From RSA11 sp965652565 (lineage in GTDB: Bacteria > Actinomycetota > Thermoleophilia > Solirubrobacterales > 70-9), in contig CBFGWL010000001.1 of the NCBI GenBank assembly GCA_965652565.1, forward strand, positions 39,552 to 103,551: a DNA stretch of 64,000 nt. Reading direction: 5' to 3'. The translations under genes were made by a program, and so were the position numbers. This document shows, in pieces, positions 60,022 through 64,000 of the stretch. How positions within the stretch are numbered: position 1 is the stretch's first letter; the number at the start of each line of letters is the position of its first letter. The notes beneath the pieces were generated by a model that saw nothing but the letters and a program-made list of their open reading frames with translations, had not been told where the DNA came from and did not search any database.

Positions 60022-60079
60022 CGCCAGCTCGGGGCGCGCTCCGAACCCGCGGCCGCCACGGCCATGGCCCGCGACCCCC

Positions 60080-61006
60080 TCAGTACACGAACAGGATCGC
60101 CAGGTAATAGCCCGCGACGATCGTGAAGAGGATCGCGTCGAGGCGGTCGAGCAGGCCGCCGTGCGGGCCCATCGCCGTGCCGGAGTCCTTCACGCCCAGG
60201 TCCCGCTTGATCAGCGATTCGAAGAGGTCGCCCATCGGGGCGAGCAGCGCGACGACCGCGCCCATGGCGAGGGCGTCGAGGCCGGGCAGCCAGTCCTGGT
60301 AGAGGCCGGCGAACCAGAAGCCCAGGGTGCCGCCGAGCACCCCGGCGATCAGGCCCTCCACCGTCTTGTTCGGCGAGATCGCGGGGATGAGCCGCCGGCT
60401 CCCGAACAGGCGCCCGCCCGCGTACGCGGCGGTGTCGGCCGCGATCGTCGCGACGAGCACGTCGACGAGCAGCGCGGCGCCGTGGTCGGGGAGCTCGCGC
60501 AGGAGCACGGCGTGCGCGATCGGGATCCCGATCCAGGCGAGCCCGAAGATCGTCACGGCGGCCGAGCCCGTCGCGCCCTCCACCCCGCCGCGCAGGGCGA
60601 GCGCGACGAAGAGCACCGGGAAGGCGGCGGCGAACGCCAGGACCATCTGGTAGTGCCCACCCCAATAGGCGGCGGCCACCATGCCCGCCATGCCGAGGAT
60701 CGCGACGCCCCGCACGGGCTGGGCCGCCCTGGCCATATTGAAGAACTCGAGCATGCAGATCGCGCCGATGCCGAGCACGATCGCCGCGAAGATGCCGCCC
60801 CCGGCGACGATGATCGTGATCGCCAGCGCCGCCCACGGCAGCGCCCAGAGAACCCGGTTGAAGGTCTCGCCGCCCTGCCGGCGCGCCGCCTCCGAAGCGG
60901 CCTCCGGCCCAGCTCGCGGCGGCCGCGGGCGACGCTCGCGCGGCGGGCGGGCGCGACGCGCGCTGCGGCCGCGGCGCGGGGGCCTGCGACGCGAGGTCCC
61001 CTCCAT
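60080..61006 (-). CDS. cdsA: Phosphatidate cytidylyltransferase
   Basis: Makes CDP-diacylglycerol from phosphatidate and CTP in the membrane. The 308 residues begin with a very basic Arg/Pro leader (about 1-48), then seven to eight helices. The signature near the C terminus reads ESLIKRDLGVKDSGTAMGPHGGLLDRLD (two overlapping blocks), with GP in place of the usual PG. The ATG overlaps the uppS stop by one base. Confidence 0.94.
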   Translation of the reverse strand: MEGTSRRRPPRRGRSARRARPPRERRPRPPRAGPEAASEAARRQGGETFNRVLWALPWAALAITIIVAGGGIFAAIVLGIGAICMLEFFNMARAAQPVRGVAILGMAGMVAAAYWGGHYQMVLAFAAAFPVLFVALALRGGVEGATGSAAVTIFGLAWIGIPIAHAVLLRELPDHGAALLVDVLVATIAADTAAYAGGRLFGSRRLIPAISPNKTVEGLIAGVLGGTLGFWFAGLYQDWLPGLDALAMGAVVALLAPMGDLFESLIKRDLGVKDSGTAMGPHGGLLDRLDAILFTIVAGYYLAILFVY

Positions 61007-61668
61007 CAGCGCGATCCGAAGCGCCGCTGGCGCCGGTCGTATTCCGCGAGGGCGGCCTCGAACGCCTCGCGCGTGAAGTCGGGCCAGAGCTCATCGCGGA
61101 AGACGAGCTCCGAGTAGGCGCACTGCCAGAGCAGGTAGTTCGAGAGCCGCAGCTCGCCGCTCGTGCGGATCAGCAGGTCGGGGTCGTGCATCTCGGGCGC
61201 GTACAGGCACCGGCGGAACTCCTCCTCGGTGGTGCCGTCGAAGCGCCGCGCGGCGTCGATGATCTCCGCCCGCCCGCCGTAGTTGAAGGCCACGAAGAAG
61301 GTGATGCGGTCGTTGTCGGCCGTCTCGCGCTCCGCCCACTCCATGCGCTCGACCAGATCGGCGGAGACGCCCTCGCGCCTGCCGATGAAGCGCATGCGTA
61401 CGCCCTCCTCGTTCAGCTCGGGCGTCTCACGGTCGATGCGCTCCGCGAACATGCGCATCAGCCCCTGGACCTCCTCGGCCGGCCGCGACCAGTTCTCCGT
61501 GGAGAACGAGAAGACGGTGAGCTCGCGCACGCCGAGCTCGACGGCGTCCTTGAGCCGGTCCTTGACGACGTCCGCGCCGGCGCGATGGCCCTCGATCGTC
61601 GGCAGCCCGCGCCGCTCGGCCCAACGGCCGTTGCCGTCGGTGATGATCGCTACGTACTGAGGGGGCAT
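61006..61668 (-). CDS. uppS: Isoprenyl transferase (undecaprenyl diphosphate synthase)
   Basis: cis-Prenyltransferase that extends farnesyl diphosphate to the C55 or similar lipid carrier for peptidoglycan. The 220 residues contain the catalytic Asp (D11) in AIITDGNGRWAERRG, GHRAGADVVKD, FSFSTENWSRP and the C-terminal DLLIRTSGELRLSNYLLWQ. The ATG at 61668 is the start of homology. It is coupled to cdsA (TGATG). Confidence 0.96.
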   Translation of the reverse strand: MPPQYVAIITDGNGRWAERRGLPTIEGHRAGADVVKDRLKDAVELGVRELTVFSFSTENWSRPAEEVQGLMRMFAERIDRETPELNEEGVRMRFIGRREGVSADLVERMEWAERETADNDRITFFVAFNYGGRAEIIDAARRFDGTTEEEFRRCLYAPEMHDPDLLIRTSGELRLSNYLLWQCAYSELVFRDELWPDFTREAFEAALAEYDRRQRRFGSR

Positions 61669-61703
61669 GCCATCGCGCGGCAGGGAGAACCGGCCGGCGC
61701 CCC

Positions 61704-62276
61704 CTAAACGGACATGATCTCTTCTTCTTTGGCCTTGAGCAGCTGGTCGATCTCGCCCGTGGCGTCGTCGGTCACCTTCTGCAGCTCGGCCTCGGCGCGC
61801 CGCTCGTCGTCCTCGCCGACATCGCCGTCCTTCTTGAGCTCGCGTAGGTCCTGCATCACGTCCCTGCGGATGTTGCGGATGGCGATCTTGCCCTCCTCGC
61901 CGACGCCGTGAACCACCTTGACCAGGTCCCGCCGCCGGTCCTCCGTGAGCTCGGGGATCTGCAGGCGGATGATGTTCCCGTCGTTGGCCGGGGTGAGGCC
62001 CAGGTCCGACTCCTGGATCGCCTTCTCGATGAGCGGGATCGAGTTGCGGTCGTACGGCGTGACGGTCAGCAGACGCGCATCCGCCGCCGTGATGTTGGCG
62101 AGCTGGTTGAGCGGCGTGCTGGTGCCGTAGTAGTCCACCATGATCCGGTCGAGCAGCGCCGGGGACGCGCGCCCCGTGCGCACGGTGGCGAGTTCGCCAC
62201 GACACGCCTCGACGGATTTCTGCATGCGATCGCGCGCGTCGGCGAGCAGGTCGTCAAGCATCGAATCGTCGGCCAT
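61704..62276 (-). CDS. frr: Ribosome recycling factor
   Basis: The 190-residue factor that releases mRNA and tRNA from ribosomes after termination, with EF-G. The conserved TVRTGRASPALLDRIMVDYYG, PYDRNSIPLIEKAI and LTEDRRRDLVKVVHGVGEEGK are present; the C terminus is the long coiled-coil arm (EEIMSV end). It lies between pyrH and uppS in the usual order. Confidence 0.97.
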   Translation of the reverse strand: MADDSMLDDLLADARDRMQKSVEACRGELATVRTGRASPALLDRIMVDYYGTSTPLNQLANITAADARLLTVTPYDRNSIPLIEKAIQESDLGLTPANDGNIIRLQIPELTEDRRRDLVKVVHGVGEEGKIAIRNIRRDVMQDLRELKKDGDVGEDDERRAEAELQKVTDDATGEIDQLLKAKEEEIMSV

Positions 62277-62286
62277 GGGGCCGATC

Positions 62287-63018
62287 CTATTCGGTGGACG
62301 AGGAACTGACGATCGTGCCCACGCGTTCGCCGGTCACGATGCGCTCGATATTGCTCTCGTCGGCCATGTTGAAGACGTAGATCGGCAGGTCGTTGTCCAT
62401 GCACAGCGAGAGCGCCGTCGAGTCCATCACGCGCAGGCCCCGCTCGATCGCCTCCCGATGGGTGATCGCGGGCAGGAACTGCGCGTCGGCGACCTCGGAG
62501 GGGTCGGCGTCGTAGACCCCTTCCACGCCGTGCTTGGCCATCAGGATCGCGTCGGCGTGAATCTCGAGCGCGCGCAGCGCCGCCGCGGTGTCGGTCGTGA
62601 AGAACGGGTTGCCGGTGCCCGCAGCGAAGATCACGACACGCCCCTTCTCGAGATGCCGGATGGCGCGGCGCCGGATATACGGCTCGGCCACCTCGGTCAC
62701 CTGGATCGCAGACAGCACGCGCGTGTGGGCGCCCTCCTTCTCGAGCGCATCCTGGAGCGTGAGCGCGTTGAGGACGGTGGCGAGCATCCCCATGTAGTCG
62801 GCGGTGGCGCGATCCATGCCGGCAGCTGCGCCCTGCAGGCCGCGGTAGATGTTCCCCGCCCCCACGACGACCGCGACCTCGACGCCGCGCGCGCGAGTCG
62901 CCGCCACCTGTGCGGCGATCGCGCGCACGCGATCGAGGTCGGTTCCGTAGTTGAGGCCCCCCATCAGGGCCTCACCGGAGAGCTTGAGTAGGACGCGCCT
63001 GAAAGCCGGCTCGCTCAT
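62287..63018 (-). CDS. pyrH: UMP kinase
   Basis: Hexameric bacterial UMP kinase that makes UDP. The 243 residues show the amino-acid-kinase fold: [44 protein letters not shown] (20-residue block) and the C-terminal [14 protein letters not shown]. The ATG at 63018 is preferred over a TTG at 63030 because that codon lies on the TAGATT -10 box 10 bases upstream of the ATG. Confidence 0.96.
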   Translation of the reverse strand: MSEPAFRRVLLKLSGEALMGGLNYGTDLDRVRAIAAQVAATRARGVEVAVVVGAGNIYRGLQGAAAGMDRATADYMGMLATVLNALTLQDALEKEGAHTRVLSAIQVTEVAEPYIRRRAIRHLEKGRVVIFAAGTGNPFFTTDTAAALRALEIHADAILMAKHGVEGVYDADPSEVADAQFLPAITHREAIERGLRVMDSTALSLCMDNDLPIYVFNMADESNIERIVTGERVGTIVSSSSTE

Positions 63019-63028
63019 CGCGGGCCGC

Positions 63029-63034
63029 AATCTA
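63029..63034 (-). promoter_or_regulatory. Leaderless -10 box TAGATT for pyrH
   Basis: The minus-strand TAGATT lies 10 bases before the ATG at 63018, in the gap after the tsf stop. Confidence 0.5.
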
Positions 63035-63051
63035 CCGGTGCGGCAGGCGGC

Positions 63052-63678
63052 CTAGCCCTCGTCCCCGTCCTCACCCACGACGAAGCGGGCGAAGCGGGCG
63101 ATGCGGATGTTCTCACCGGTCTTGGCGGCCATCTCCTCGCGGATCTGCTCGATGGTCTTGCCGTCGTAGCGGTCGGAGCGGATGTGCTCCTGCTCGAGCA
63201 GCGCCACGTCCTTGGCCCACTTGGAGAGCTGGCCTTCGACGATCTTCTCCACGATGTTCTCGGGCTTGCCCTCCTCGGCGGCTTTGGCGGCGAACACCTT
63301 GCGCTCGGCCTCCTTGGCCTCCTCGGGGATCTCGTCGGCGGAGACGTACAGAGGCGGCGACGGGGCGCCGGCGATGTGGAGCGCGATCTCGCGCGCGAAC
63401 TCCTGGAAGTCCTCGTTGCGGGCGACGAAGTCGGTCTCGCACTGAACCTCCACGAGCACGCCGACCTTGCCGTTGGCGTGGATGTAGGAGGCGACGATGC
63501 CCTCGCTCGTCGAGCGCCCGCTGCGCTTGGCGGCGGACGCCTGACCCTTCACGCGCAGGATCTCGACGGCCTTGTCCATGTCGCCGTCGGCCTCGGCGAG
63601 CGCTGCCTTGCAGTCCATCATCGCGGCGCCGGTGCGCTCGCGCAGGGCCTTGACGTCGGAAGCTGTGATCTGGCTCAC
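63052..63678 (-). CDS. tsf: Elongation factor Ts
   Basis: Guanine nucleotide exchange factor for EF-Tu, 208 residues. The N-terminal UBA-like region reads [19 protein letters not shown], the core has [18 protein letters not shown], and the C terminus is short, as in actinobacteria and thermophiles. The GTG start overlaps the stop of the upstream frame by GTGA, the usual rpsB-tsf arrangement. Confidence 0.97.
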   Translation of the reverse strand: MSQITASDVKALRERTGAAMMDCKAALAEADGDMDKAVEILRVKGQASAAKRSGRSTSEGIVASYIHANGKVGVLVEVQCETDFVARNEDFQEFAREIALHIAGAPSPPLYVSADEIPEEAKEAERKVFAAKAAEEGKPENIVEKIVEGQLSKWAKDVALLEQEHIRSDRYDGKTIEQIREEMAAKTGENIRIARFARFVVGEDGDEG

Positions 63679-64000
63679 TTGTTCTCCTCGGGGGTAGTCG
63701 TCTCGGGGGTGGCGGCGGGCTCGGCCTGCTCCGCGGCGGGCTGTGCCTCGGCGGGTGCTTCGGCCTGCGCGGGAGCGTCCTCGGCCTGCTTGGACTGCTC
63801 AGCCTGCTGTGCCTCCTGCTTGGGCTCAGCCTGCGCGGGCTGCTCGGCCTGCTGCGGCTGCTCCGTCGGCTCATCGGGGTCGATCGCCTGGGGATGGCGA
63901 GGACGCGCGGGCTTCTTCGGCTGCTGCTGCTGCTGCTGTTGTTGTTGAGCCTGCTGCTGCGCTTGCTGGCGCTGTTGGGCCTGCTGTTGCGCCGCCTGCT
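63675..64000 (-). CDS. rpsB: C-terminal tail of presumed 30S ribosomal protein S2, glutamine-rich; truncated by window edge
   Basis: An open minus-strand frame enters from the right edge and stops at 63675, overlapping the tsf start by GTGA. The 107 visible residues are low complexity: a run of Gln/Ala with nine Gln in a row, then [17 protein letters not shown], then an acidic Glu/Gln/Ala/Pro tail ending TPEENK. The identity is inferred from the universal rpsB-tsf order, not from any S2 domain sequence, which lies outside. Such a tail is not part of the conserved S2 core. Confidence 0.65.
   Translation of the reverse strand, partial: QAAQQQAQQRQQAQQQAQQQQQQQQQPKKPARPRHPQAIDPDEPTEQPQQAEQPAQAEPKQEAQQAEQSKQAEDAPAQAEAPAEAQPAAEQAEPAATPETTTPEENK

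Overview
The window is very GC-rich chromosomal DNA with dense housekeeping genes. It most likely comes from an actinomycete of the class Thermoleophilia (Solirubrobacterales-like). This is an inference from four things: the gene content; the signal-anchored protein at 7058 with its NSVKAKHIAKNAVT-type motif; secreted thrombospondin-3/RTX calcium-binding repeats; and an actinobacterial MurT/GatD, GarA/FtsR and RsiG-like regulatory set. No phage, plasmid, insertion sequence, tRNA or rRNA was seen.

Layout. 1-7020: folD (cut by the left edge), a membrane protein, a GMC oxidoreductase with a small membrane partner, and the gatC-gatA-gatB operon. 7021-9160: a secreted protein, a five-copy array of 41-bp palindromes, a DUF2277 protein and a TetR regulator. 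9190-18720: miaB-miaA-dapF and dapL (tRNA modification and diaminopimelate), a glutamate decarboxylase, an SDR epimerase, a GH114-like secreted protein, hflX and dut. 18746-25089 (minus strand): a methyltransferase, a lipid kinase, murT, a second methyltransferase, gatD and a heparinase-like protein; the core is a peptidoglycan amidation operon. 25129-34247: a cyclophilin lipoprotein, a hydrolase, membrane proteins, a RsbW-type sensor, methyltransferases, YqgE, a thioredoxin-TPR protein and CcdA. 34338-41127: the secreted/cell-wall section, with an RlpA-like protein behind a c-di-AMP riboswitch and a CRP-type site, a TSP3/RTX protein, a GH3 hexosaminidase and an HExxH peptidase. 41242-49730: nadE, a thioesterase, an MMPL-like membrane protein, a sigma-4/anti-sigma-like fusion, an AGPS-like flavoprotein, and the operon rsiG-like, garA-like, ftsR-like, SRPBCC. 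49865-64000 (minus strand): pgsA-like, proS, ispG, a molybdopterin oxidoreductase, an acyl-CoA ligase, then rseP-dxr, cdsA-uppS, frr, pyrH, tsf and the 3' end of rpsB. This last run links isoprenoid precursors, undecaprenyl phosphate, phospholipid and translation factors.

Gene expression shows a strong common theme. At least 18 transcription-unit heads carry a TANNNT box that ends 6-11 nt before the start codon and have no convincing Shine-Dalgarno sequence, which points to leaderless transcripts. Most genes inside operons overlap by ATGA or GTGA, and several convergent pairs share a 4-nt CTAG/TTAG stop.

The most unusual items are: a DapF homologue with both catalytic cysteines replaced; two families of intergenic palindromes arranged in fixed-period arrays; an RsiG-like single-motif c-di-GMP anti-sigma candidate; a methyltransferase translationally coupled between murT and gatD; and a glutamine-rich tail on the presumed ribosomal protein S2.
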